Of a stretch of DNA of 45,235 bases, positions 1-6,296 are shown piece after piece. The DNA comes from Ostreiculturibacter nitratireducens. GTDB lineage: Bacteria; Pseudomonadota; Alphaproteobacteria; Rhodobacterales; Rhodobacteraceae. The DNA lies in contig NZ_JAVQHL010000006.1 of NCBI RefSeq assembly GCF_032670585.1, positions 1 through 45,235 of the forward strand, written 5' to 3'. Position numbers and translations under genes: made by a program. The number at the start of each line of letters is the position of its first letter. Within the stretch, counting starts at the first letter, position 1. The notes beneath the pieces were generated by a model. That model saw nothing but the letters and a program-made list of their open reading frames with translations. It searched no databases and was not told the DNA's origin.

Positions 1-127
1 CCAGGAGGACTTCCAGGTCATGCGCCACATGGCCAACCTCGAGACCGTCAACACCTACGAGGGCACGCACGACGTCCACGCCCTCATCCTCGGTCGAGCG
101 ATAACCGGCCTCCAGGCGTTCTTCTGA
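1..127 (+). CDS. gcdH: glutaryl-CoA dehydrogenase, C-terminal end (partial)
   Basis: Only the last 41 codons are present; the gene enters from the left edge, reading from base 2 and ending in TGA at 125-127. The tail contains NLETVNTYEGTHDVHALILG followed by RAITGLQAFF. This is the typical C-terminus of glutaryl-CoA dehydrogenase, an acyl-CoA dehydrogenase that oxidises and decarboxylates glutaryl-CoA to crotonyl-CoA in lysine/tryptophan breakdown. The EGT-HD segment is the conserved FAD/substrate-loop end of the family. The stop codon overlaps the start of the next gene (TGATG), so the two are translationally coupled. Other acyl-CoA dehydrogenases share part of this tail, but the CoA-transferase partner supports glutarate. 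Confidence 0.8.
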   Translation, partial: QEDFQVMRHMANLETVNTYEGTHDVHALILGRAITGLQAFF

Positions 128-1284
128 TGGCTCCGCTTTCCGGACTGAAGGTTCTCGATCTGGCGCGCATCCTGGCCGGTCCTTGGGCCGGACAGACGCT
201 GGCGGATCTGGGCGCCACGGTGATCAAGGTCGAGGCCCCGGGGGGCGATGACACGCGCACCTGGGGCCCGCCGTTCATCGAACGGGAAGAAGACCGGTCG
301 GCCGCGTATTTCTACGCCTGCAACAGGGGAAAGAAGTCCGTGGCGGTGGACCTGGCGACAGCCGAAGGTCAGGAATTCGTCACGGGGCTCGCCGCCGAAG
401 CGGACGTCCTGATCGAGAATTTCAAGGTCGGCGGACTGACGAAATACGGGCTCGACTACCCTACCCTCTCCAAACTGAACCCGGGCCTCGTCTATTGCTC
501 GATCACCGGATTCGGCCAGGACGGTCCCTACGCTGACCGGCCGGGATACGATTACCTGATCCAGGGCATGTCCGGGCTGATGTCCATCACCGGCGCCCCG
601 GACGGAGAGCCGCAGCGCGTCGGAGTCGCCGTCACCGATATCTTTTCGGGCCTCTACGCCGTCATCGGCATTCAGGCGGCGCTGGCGGAACGGGCGCGGA
701 CCGGCCGCGGGCAGCATGTCGACATCTCGCTTCTCGACAGCGCGACCGGCATCCTGGCGAACCAGGCGATGAACTATTTCGCCACCGGTGCGGCGCCCGT
801 CCGCACGGGCAACGCGCATCCCAATATCGTGCCCTATCAGGTCTTTCCGGTCGCGGACGGCGACATGATCATCGCTGCGGGAAACGACGCGCAGTACCGG
901 CGCCTGTGCGATGTGCTCGAAAGACCGGACCTGGCCGCGGATCCGCGCTACGCCTCGAATGCCGACCGCGTGGCCCGGCGCGACGAGCTTGTGGAACAGC
1001 TGGCGGCCGCGACACGGCACTGGCCCCGCGATGCGCTCATCGCCGCGCTCCAGGACGTCAAGGTTCCGGTCGGCCCGATCAATACGATCGCCCAGGTCTT
1101 CGACGACCAACAGATCGCGGCCCGAGGGCTGAGGATCCGGCCCCAAGGTGTCGACGGTGTGCGGTCGCCGCTCCGGTTTTCGGACAGTCAACTGATCCTC
1201 GAACGCACCGCCCCCAAGCTTGACGAGCATGGCGCCGAAGTGCGGGCGGCAGGCTTCGGCGAGACCGGGCAGCCCCAGGATTGA
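127..1284 (+). CDS. CaiB/BaiF-family CoA-transferase, probably succinyl-CoA:glutarate CoA-transferase
   Basis: A 385-residue protein of the usual length for class III (CaiB/BaiF) CoA-transferases. The N-terminus LKVLDLARILAGPWAGQTLA is the family signature. The Asp in GVAVTD (about residue 171) matches the nucleophilic Asp of formyl-CoA transferase. The start overlaps the preceding gcdH stop by one base. In many proteobacteria, and in the human SUGCT/GCDH pair, this family supplies glutaryl-CoA to GcdH, so glutarate activation is the most likely role. The substrate is inferred from the neighbour only; other members act on carnitine, oxalate or benzylsuccinate, and the amine catabolism elsewhere in the window makes a betaine substrate a weaker alternative. 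It converges with the permease gene. Confidence 0.85.
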   Translation: MAPLSGLKVLDLARILAGPWAGQTLADLGATVIKVEAPGGDDTRTWGPPFIEREEDRSAAYFYACNRGKKSVAVDLATAEGQEFVTGLAAEADVLIENFKVGGLTKYGLDYPTLSKLNPGLVYCSITGFGQDGPYADRPGYDYLIQGMSGLMSITGAPDGEPQRVGVAVTDIFSGLYAVIGIQAALAERARTGRGQHVDISLLDSATGILANQAMNYFATGAAPVRTGNAHPNIVPYQVFPVADGDMIIAAGNDAQYRRLCDVLERPDLAADPRYASNADRVARRDELVEQLAAATRHWPRDALIAALQDVKVPVGPINTIAQVFDDQQIAARGLRIRPQGVDGVRSPLRFSDSQLILERTAPKLDEHGAEVRAAGFGETGQPQD

Positions 1285-1301
1285 CTGCAGCGGGCAGTCA
1301 A
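1281..1301. terminator. hairpin between convergent genes, possible bidirectional terminator
   Basis: TTGACTGC (1281-1288) and GCAGTCAA (1294-1301) form a perfect 8-bp stem with a five-base loop. It starts on the stop codon of the CoA-transferase gene and lies 10 bases beyond the stop of the convergent permease gene. There is no clear T-run on either side, so it may be a 3'-end stabilising hairpin rather than a classic intrinsic terminator. Confidence 0.45.
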
Positions 1302-1311
1302 CGCGATCCGC

Positions 1312-2361
1312 TCAGACGAACTGCCAGAGCTGGAACAGAAGCCCCGCCGCGAAGGCCCCCGAGAGCGAGAGCGCGATGTAAAGCGCAAAGACCGGCGGCC
1401 GTGCCAGAGCCCATACAGCCATGGCCGCGGGGATTGACGTGACGCCGCCCGCGACGAGGAAGGCCATGCCGGCACCCGGCGCCATGCCCTGCTCGATCAA
1501 CCCGCCGACAAGCGGCAGCGCGGCGTAGCCGTTCAGATAGGCCGGGACGCCCACCAGCGTCGCCATGGCGATCGGCATCAGGCCGGTGCCGCCCAGCACG
1601 GCGGTGACCGTCTCGGCCGGGATCCAGGCCAGCATCAGGCTTTCGATGAGAAAGGCGAGCGTGAGCCACTTGGCAAGGAACAGCGTTGTCGTCCGGGCGG
1701 TCTTGGCGAACCTGGCGCGCCGTTCTGAATCGGTCCAGAAGCGCCAGGCCACGGGCTTCGGCGCGCGCACCCTGGCCCCGCCACAGCCGCCGTTCCCCAC
1801 GCCCTCACGCAGTGGATCTGAGAGCGCCCCGCCACGTGCTAAGACATGCACCACGGTGCCGCCGAACACGCCCAGCCCGATGGCAGCGAGGGTCTTCGCC
1901 ACGGCGAACTCGAGGTCGAGCACGCCCATTGTCAGCACGAACATCGAGGGGTCCATGATCGGCGACGCGAGCCAGAAGGCCATGACCGCCGACAGCGGCA
2001 CGCCCATCGCCAGAAGCGCCGCGATCAACGGGATCACCCCGCAGGAGCAGAAGGGCGAGAGCCCGCCCGCCAGCGCCCCCAAGGCGATCATCAGCAGCGG
2101 CGCGCCGGTGAAGGCCTTGGCGATCAGGTTGTCCGCGCCCGTAGCGCCAGCCCAGGCGGCAATGGCGATCGAGAGCACGAGGTAGGGCGCGGTGTGCAGA
2201 AGCGCGGCGCCGGCGAAGCGCGCACTCTCGATCGCTTGCTGCAGGTCGAAGAGGGCGAGCAAGGCTAGGATGAGGGCCGAGGTCAGCCAGACGCGCTGAT
2301 CCTTCCAGAGATTTCGCAGGATTGACCGCGGACCGAGGCTGGATACTGTCGTGTCGGTCAT
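1312..2361 (-). CDS. DUF318 (UPF0718/ArsP-like) permease
   Basis: About 349 residues with roughly eight to ten hydrophobic segments and a hydrophilic loop in the middle, as usual for DUF318 permeases. The hallmark FCSCGVIPL lies just after the second or third helix, followed by ASPIMDPSM. I chose the ATG at 2361 rather than the in-frame ATG at 2427: it has GGAGG about seven bases upstream, while the earlier one lies inside the regulator gene. Characterised relatives include ArsP, which exports trivalent organoarsenicals, and YraQ, of unknown role. Pairing with an ArsR regulator immediately upstream fits metalloid or thiol-stress efflux. The substrate is unproven. Confidence 0.8.
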   Translation of the reverse strand: MTDTTVSSLGPRSILRNLWKDQRVWLTSALILALLALFDLQQAIESARFAGAALLHTAPYLVLSIAIAAWAGATGADNLIAKAFTGAPLLMIALGALAGGLSPFCSCGVIPLIAALLAMGVPLSAVMAFWLASPIMDPSMFVLTMGVLDLEFAVAKTLAAIGLGVFGGTVVHVLARGGALSDPLREGVGNGGCGGARVRAPKPVAWRFWTDSERRARFAKTARTTTLFLAKWLTLAFLIESLMLAWIPAETVTAVLGGTGLMPIAMATLVGVPAYLNGYAALPLVGGLIEQGMAPGAGMAFLVAGGVTSIPAAMAVWALARPPVFALYIALSLSGAFAAGLLFQLWQFV

Positions 2362-2416
2362 AACCAAACCTCCAGATTCGTGGTTGTTTCGGGGCGAGAG
2401 AAAGCTTGAGCGCGTC

Positions 2417-2734
2417 TCATGCCGCATCCTCCGATGGACGTGTTCCGATCCCGGCGCAGCATTCCGAGGTAAGGAAGCTCACGACGCGGTTCATGGCCGG
2501 GTAGTCTACCTTGTTGAAGACCTCGCGCCCCTGCTTCTCCTGCAGGACGAGCCCCGCATCGACCAGCGTCGAGAGGTGATGCGCCAGCGTCGAAGGGGCG
2601 AGCCCGAGATACTCGCCTATGTCGCTCACCCTCAATCCCTCGTCCCCGGCCTTCACCAACAGACGGAAGATCGACAGGCGGGCGTCGTGGCCGAGAGCGG
2701 CAAGTGCGCGGGCGTTGGGACTGGTCGTGGTCAT
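2417..2734 (-). CDS. ArsR-family transcriptional regulator
   Basis: A 105-residue winged-helix repressor. ALAALGHDARLSIFRLL opens the family fold, and the recognition helix is in LAPSTLAHHLSTLVDAGLV, followed by the wing around LQEKQGREVF. The classical CVC metal site of the recognition helix is absent. A Cys-Cys pair near the C-terminus (SECCAG) could bind a soft metal or As(III), as C-terminal Cys pairs do in some ArsR proteins. I start at the ATG at 2734, where the conserved MTTTSPNARAL begins; an in-frame ATG at 2773 would add 13 residues and overlaps the TGA of an upstream open frame. The permease gene follows 55 bases downstream, so the pair is probably one autoregulated operon. Confidence 0.85.
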   Translation of the reverse strand: MTTTSPNARALAALGHDARLSIFRLLVKAGDEGLRVSDIGEYLGLAPSTLAHHLSTLVDAGLVLQEKQGREVFNKVDYPAMNRVVSFLTSECCAGIGTRPSEDAA

Positions 2735-3124
2735 GGGTACAAAATAACTACAAATCTGGTTTTGTCGAGTCATTTCTCCGCGAACTGGAACCGCAGTAGA
2801 GTCCCGTCGGAAGCTGCCACCGGCGGAACGATCGCCGGCGCCTCGACCGGCACTCCCACCGCCGTGGCGAGGGCCGCGCCTTCAGGCGAAGGCAAAGGTT
2901 GCCAAAACCCGCCCGCGCCGAGGAAACGCCGCTCGCCCAAGAGGCGGCGGGCCCGCCAGCCGGGCAGCCGTTGACCGTGCCTGGCGAGCAGACTCCCGGC
3001 TCGGGTCCGAGCGGAGTCTTACCGTCGCAACTTGACCGACCCATGTCGCACCGGCGCCTCCGGGCGCGGCGAACGCGCGCCAAACTCCACCAAGGCGTCA
3101 ATGCGTCACCGCCCCGGAGCATCC
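2735..3124. other. intergenic stretch between divergent arsR and the flavoenzyme gene
   Basis: Bases 2735-2770 are AT-rich compared with the surroundings (TAACTACAAATCTGGTTTTG) and probably carry the arsR promoter/operator, though no clean dyad is visible. The rest is coding-like GC-rich sequence without an intact gene (see the remnant at 2770-3018). A GGAG six bases before 3125 serves the next gene. Confidence 0.4.
2770..3018 (-). pseudogene. possible 3' remnant of an unidentified gene
   Basis: On the minus strand a frame stays open for about 82 codons from an in-frame TAA (3019-3021) to a TGA at 2770-2772. It has no ATG. Its translation reads like a protein tail (RRFLGAGGFWQPLPSPEG, then a V/A/P-rich stretch ending GTLLRFQFAEK). 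The TGA overlaps an in-frame ATG of the arsR frame (AAATGA). I do not recognise the family. It may be the truncated end of a gene once upstream of arsR, or chance open frame in GC-rich DNA. Confidence 0.3.
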
Positions 3125-5152
3125 ATGGACCCCCTCCTCGAACCCTTTCAACTCCGCCACCTGACGATCCGGAACCGGATAATCAGCACGGCGCACGCGC
3201 CGAACTTCGTCGAGGACGGCCACCCGCGCGACCGCTATCGGCTCTACCATGAGGAGAAGGCGAAGGGCGGAATCGGGATGACGATGATCGGCGGCTCGAC
3301 CAATATCGCCCCCGACAGCCCTTCGGTCTTCGGCCAGCTCTACGCGGGCGACGACAGCATAATCCCGTGGTTCCAGAAGCTGACCGAAGGCGTGAAATCC
3401 CACGGCGCGGCGGTGATGTGCCAGATCACCCACATGGGTCGTCGCACAGCCTGGGATGATGGCTACTGGCTGCCGGTCATCGGTCCTTCGGGGCGGCGGG
3501 AACGGGCGCATCGCGCCTTCCCCAAGGCGATGGAGGCGGAAGACATTGCCCGCGTCATCGACGATTTCGCCGCCGCCGCGCGGCGCTGCCAGGAGGGCGG
3601 CTTCGACGGGATCGAAATCCTGTCGCATTCTCACCTGCTGGGCCAGTTCCTCTCGCCATTGGTCAACGACCGGAAGGACGAATACGGCGGGCCTCTCGAA
3701 AACCGGCTCCGGCTCACGGTCGAGGTTCTGCGCGCAGTGCGAGCGGCGGTCGGGCCAGAGATCATCGTCGGACTGCGCCTCACCGGGGACGAGTTGTCCG
3801 AAGGCGGGCTTTCCGCGGACGATTGCGTCGCGGCGGCGCGGATGCTGGCGGAGGCGGGCGCAGTCGATTTCCTGAACGTGCTCGCAGGCGCTCCCTATGA
3901 TGATCTGGGACTTGCCGGATGGGTGCCGCCGATGGGCATGCCGTCGGCGCCGCACCTGCCCATCGCGGGCCGAATCCGCCAGGCGACCGGACTTCCGGTC
4001 TTCCATGCCGGCGGCATCGCCGACATCGCCACCGCGCGGCACGCCGTGGCCGAGGGCCATGTCGACCTCGTCGGCATGACGCGCGCCCAAATGGCCGACC
4101 CGCACCTGGTCGCAAAACTCATGCGCGGCGATGACGAGCGCATCCGCCCCTGCGTCGGGCTTGGCTACTGTGTCGACCGCGTCAACCAGGGCAAGCCCGC
4201 CGTCTGCGGCCACAATGCCGCGACGGGACGCGAAGCGGTGCTGCCCCACGTGATCGGCAAAGCCGAAACACGGCGCAAGGTTGTAGTCGTCGGCGGCGGT
4301 CCCGGCGGGCTAGAAGCCGCGCGGGTAGCGGCGTCGCGTGGCCATGATGTCGTGCTTTTCGAGGCCGCCGACCGCCTCGGCGGCCAGCTGTTGCTCGCCG
4401 CCGAGGGCCGGGTGCGGCGTCAGGTTTTGGGCATTGCCGACTGGCTCATCGCCGAGGTCGCGCGGCTTGGCGTCGACGTCCGGCTCAACAGCTATGCCGA
4501 GGCCGAAGACGTGCTGGCCGAAGCGCCCGAAGCCGTCATCGTCGCGACCGGCGGCTGGCCTGAAGGCCCGGCGATCCCGGGCGGCGGTCTCACGGTGTCC
4601 AGCTGGGACATCCTTTCGGGCGCTGCCCGGCCGGAGGGTGAGGTGCTCCTGACGGACGAGGCGGGCGACCACCCCGCGGCGGTCACCGCCGATCATCTGG
4701 CCGAGGCCGGATGCGCCGTCGAATGGGTGACGCCGGACCGCACCCCGCTCCACGATCTCGGACCGACGACCTCGGCCGTGGCGCTTCGCCAACTCGCGCG
4801 GGACGGGGTGCGCTTCACCTGCCTCCACGAGCTGATCGCCGTTTCCGCCGAGGGCGCCCGCCGCCGCGCGACGCTTCGCCATGTGTTGACCGGAAAGACA
4901 GAGACCCGGCTGGTCGATCATGTCGTCGTCGAACAGGGCGTGGTCCCGAACGACGCTCTCTTTCATGCACTTAAGCCGGAAGCGTCCAACCTCGGCCAGC
5001 TTGACCATGCGGCCCTTATCGCCGGGCGCGATCCGTTCGTCCGCTGCAACCCGAAGGGCCGCTATCTCCTCGGCCGGATCGGCGATGCCGTGGCCGGCCG
5101 CAACATCCACGCTGCCGTCCTCGATGCGCTCCGCACCTGCAAGGAAATATGA
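3125..5152 (+). CDS. NADH:flavin oxidoreductase with FMN, Fe-S and FAD/NAD modules (trimethylamine/N-methylproline-type)
   Basis: A 675-residue protein: an old-yellow-enzyme TIM barrel (residues 1 to about 330, with the NRIISTAHAP start and HMGRR near 103-107), a Cys cluster, and a C-terminal pyridine-nucleotide/FAD fold starting at VVVVGGGPGGLEAARVA. This architecture is shared by 2,4-dienoyl-CoA reductase, trimethylamine/dimethylamine dehydrogenases and N-methylproline demethylases. The start at 3125 (MDPLLEPF) has GGAG six bases upstream. The Fe-S motif is non-canonical: C343-x5-C349-x11-C361, with Leu where the second Cys normally sits and one residue fewer than usual. By contrast, the paralogue at 34324-36288 has all four Cys. 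Oxidation of an N-methylated amine is the best guess from family and neighbourhood; the substrate is not determinable here. Confidence 0.8.
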   Translation: MDPLLEPFQLRHLTIRNRIISTAHAPNFVEDGHPRDRYRLYHEEKAKGGIGMTMIGGSTNIAPDSPSVFGQLYAGDDSIIPWFQKLTEGVKSHGAAVMCQITHMGRRTAWDDGYWLPVIGPSGRRERAHRAFPKAMEAEDIARVIDDFAAAARRCQEGGFDGIEILSHSHLLGQFLSPLVNDRKDEYGGPLENRLRLTVEVLRAVRAAVGPEIIVGLRLTGDELSEGGLSADDCVAAARMLAEAGAVDFLNVLAGAPYDDLGLAGWVPPMGMPSAPHLPIAGRIRQATGLPVFHAGGIADIATARHAVAEGHVDLVGMTRAQMADPHLVAKLMRGDDERIRPCVGLGYCVDRVNQGKPAVCGHNAATGREAVLPHVIGKAETRRKVVVVGGGPGGLEAARVAASRGHDVVLFEAADRLGGQLLLAAEGRVRRQVLGIADWLIAEVARLGVDVRLNSYAEAEDVLAEAPEAVIVATGGWPEGPAIPGGGLTVSSWDILSGAARPEGEVLLTDEAGDHPAAVTADHLAEAGCAVEWVTPDRTPLHDLGPTTSAVALRQLARDGVRFTCLHELIAVSAEGARRRATLRHVLTGKTETRLVDHVVVEQGVVPNDALFHALKPEASNLGQLDHAALIAGRDPFVRCNPKGRYLLGRIGDAVAGRNIHAAVLDALRTCKEI

Positions 5153-5261
5153 CGCGTCGCCGGAGCACCCCCGCCGAAGCTGCCCACCAACCGGGACAGC
5201 CCTGTCCCACCCCCGTCGAAGCCCGGACCAGCCGGCCGGAGATTCTTCGGGGGGACGGCGT

Positions 5262-5738
5262 TCAGGCTGACGCGGGTTTGGGAAGGATCGGACCGCGACG
5301 GGGCTGCACCTCCTCAGAATGGGCTGCGACGAACAGCCCCGGACGCACCAGCATATCCGCGAGCGTGTAGCGGTCGAAGACAGCGACGAAGGCCTGAAGC
5401 GCTTCGTTTGCCACCGGGGGAAGACGGCAAGCCCGGCTGAGAATGCACTGGTTTCCCGGCAGGAAGCATTCGAACAACCCGAAGTCGGGTTCGGTGAGGC
5501 GAATCACCGCACCCAGATTGATGTCTTCCGGTTCGCGACCCAATGCAATGCCACCAGTGCGGCCGCGGCTGGCCCTCAGATAGCCCGCACGCGACAGCGT
5601 GAGCACGACCTTCTTCGCATGGCTTAGCGATATCCCGAAGCGCTCCGCCGCCTCCTCGATGGTAAGGCGGTCCGTCCTCTCGCTGGCCGTCAGGAGAAGG
5701 ATTCGCAGGGCGAAGTCTGTGAACTTGGTCAGGCGCAT
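5262..5738 (-). CDS. nsrR: Rrf2-family NO-sensing repressor NsrR
   Basis: A 158-residue Rrf2 protein: MRLTKFTDFALRILLL, then a winged helix with GISLSHAKKVVLTLSRAGYL and the RGRTGGI wing. The three cluster-binding cysteines are C91, C98 and C104 (C-x6-C-x5-C), the NsrR/IscR-type [Fe-S] ligand set. NsrR loses its cluster on exposure to nitric oxide and derepresses nitrosative-stress and denitrification genes. The ATG at 5738 has GGAGG a few bases upstream. The gene is divergent from the nos locus across a region with an FNR-type box, so control of nos genes (and possibly itself) by NO is the natural inference. The last ~20 residues are poorly conserved in character. Confidence 0.85.
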   Translation of the reverse strand: MRLTKFTDFALRILLLTASERTDRLTIEEAAERFGISLSHAKKVVLTLSRAGYLRASRGRTGGIALGREPEDINLGAVIRLTEPDFGLFECFLPGNQCILSRACRLPPVANEALQAFVAVFDRYTLADMLVRPGLFVAAHSEEVQPRRGPILPKPASA

Positions 5739-5864
5739 ACGTTAGGTTGCCTCCGGAAGGTGCGCCGGAAGTTGGCGCTATTCTGGCCAGATGGACCACC
5801 CTTTGCCCGTGTGTCGAACGGTCCGGTCTCGATGCCAATCTGGGGCGAAAAAAGATCATTTTGT

Positions 5865-5878
5865 TTGACCCATATCAA
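5865..5878 (+). promoter_or_regulatory. FNR/NnrR (Crp-Fnr family) box upstream of the nos locus
   Basis: TTGACCCATATCAA matches the TTGAT-N4-ATCAA consensus at 9 of 10 defined positions. It sits in the nsrR/nos intergenic region inside an AT-richer patch. Its centre (5871.5) is 41.5 bp before base 5913, the class-II activator position relative to a start there. Low-oxygen or NO-dependent activation of the nos operon is the expected role. Confidence 0.7.
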
Positions 5879-5912
5879 GGTGGCCGACGCGGAGAAAGAA
5901 CAGTTTCCGCGC

Positions 5913-6296
5913 ATGTATCGCAGAATCTGCCATCTCCTGACCTTCCTGCTCCTCGCGTCGAGCCTGACGCTGTCGGGGCTGGCCGAGGCCGTGGCCGGCG
6001 TGGAGATGAATGCGTTCGCAAACTCGACCACGAAGGTGGTCCTCTGTTCGGGCGACGGGGCAATCACGATTACGATCGACGATCAGGGCAACCCCGTTGA
6101 GGATGAGCCGCAGCATGAGTGCAGAACCTGTGCGTTCTGTCTTTCGCTCGGCGCCGCCGCCCTGACGCCAGGCGAGGCACACCCGTCCGTTCCCGCTTCA
6201 TTCCGCCATTACGTCTGGCCCGCACGGCGCCCGATGTTGCACGTCCGCACCTGGTCCTCACATCCGGCGCGGGCTCCCCCGAGAAAGTCTGATTGA
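5913..6296 (+). CDS. small secreted Cys/His protein, DUF2946-like, at the head of the nos operon
   Basis: A 127-residue protein starting MYRRICHLLTFLLLASS, a clear signal peptide or anchor. A short acidic region and the motif HECRTCAFC follow, a C-x2-C-x2-C cluster suited to metal binding. This resembles DUF2946 proteins, short exported proteins often found near copper genes. I chose the ATG at 5913 because the hydrophobic leader begins there. No good ribosome site precedes it, but the FNR box is placed so that transcription could begin at this codon. The TGA overlaps the nosR start (TGATG). A copper-handling role for NosZ maturation is inference; earlier in-frame starts reach back to 5760 but cross the promoter. 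Confidence 0.65.
   Translation: MYRRICHLLTFLLLASSLTLSGLAEAVAGVEMNAFANSTTKVVLCSGDGAITITIDDQGNPVEDEPQHECRTCAFCLSLGAAALTPGEAHPSVPASFRHYVWPARRPMLHVRTWSSHPARAPPRKSD

Noticed and set aside
127..1284. Assigning the CaiB/BaiF protein to the carnitine system as CaiB
   Set aside because: It overlaps glutaryl-CoA dehydrogenase and is 39 kb from the CaiD-like gene; glutarate is the simpler reading.
3032..3124. N-terminal extension of the flavoenzyme at 3125 from an ATG-like start at 3032
   Set aside because: The extra 31 residues are Arg/Ser-rich and non-conserved, while the start at 3125 has a good ribosome site and the family N-terminus.
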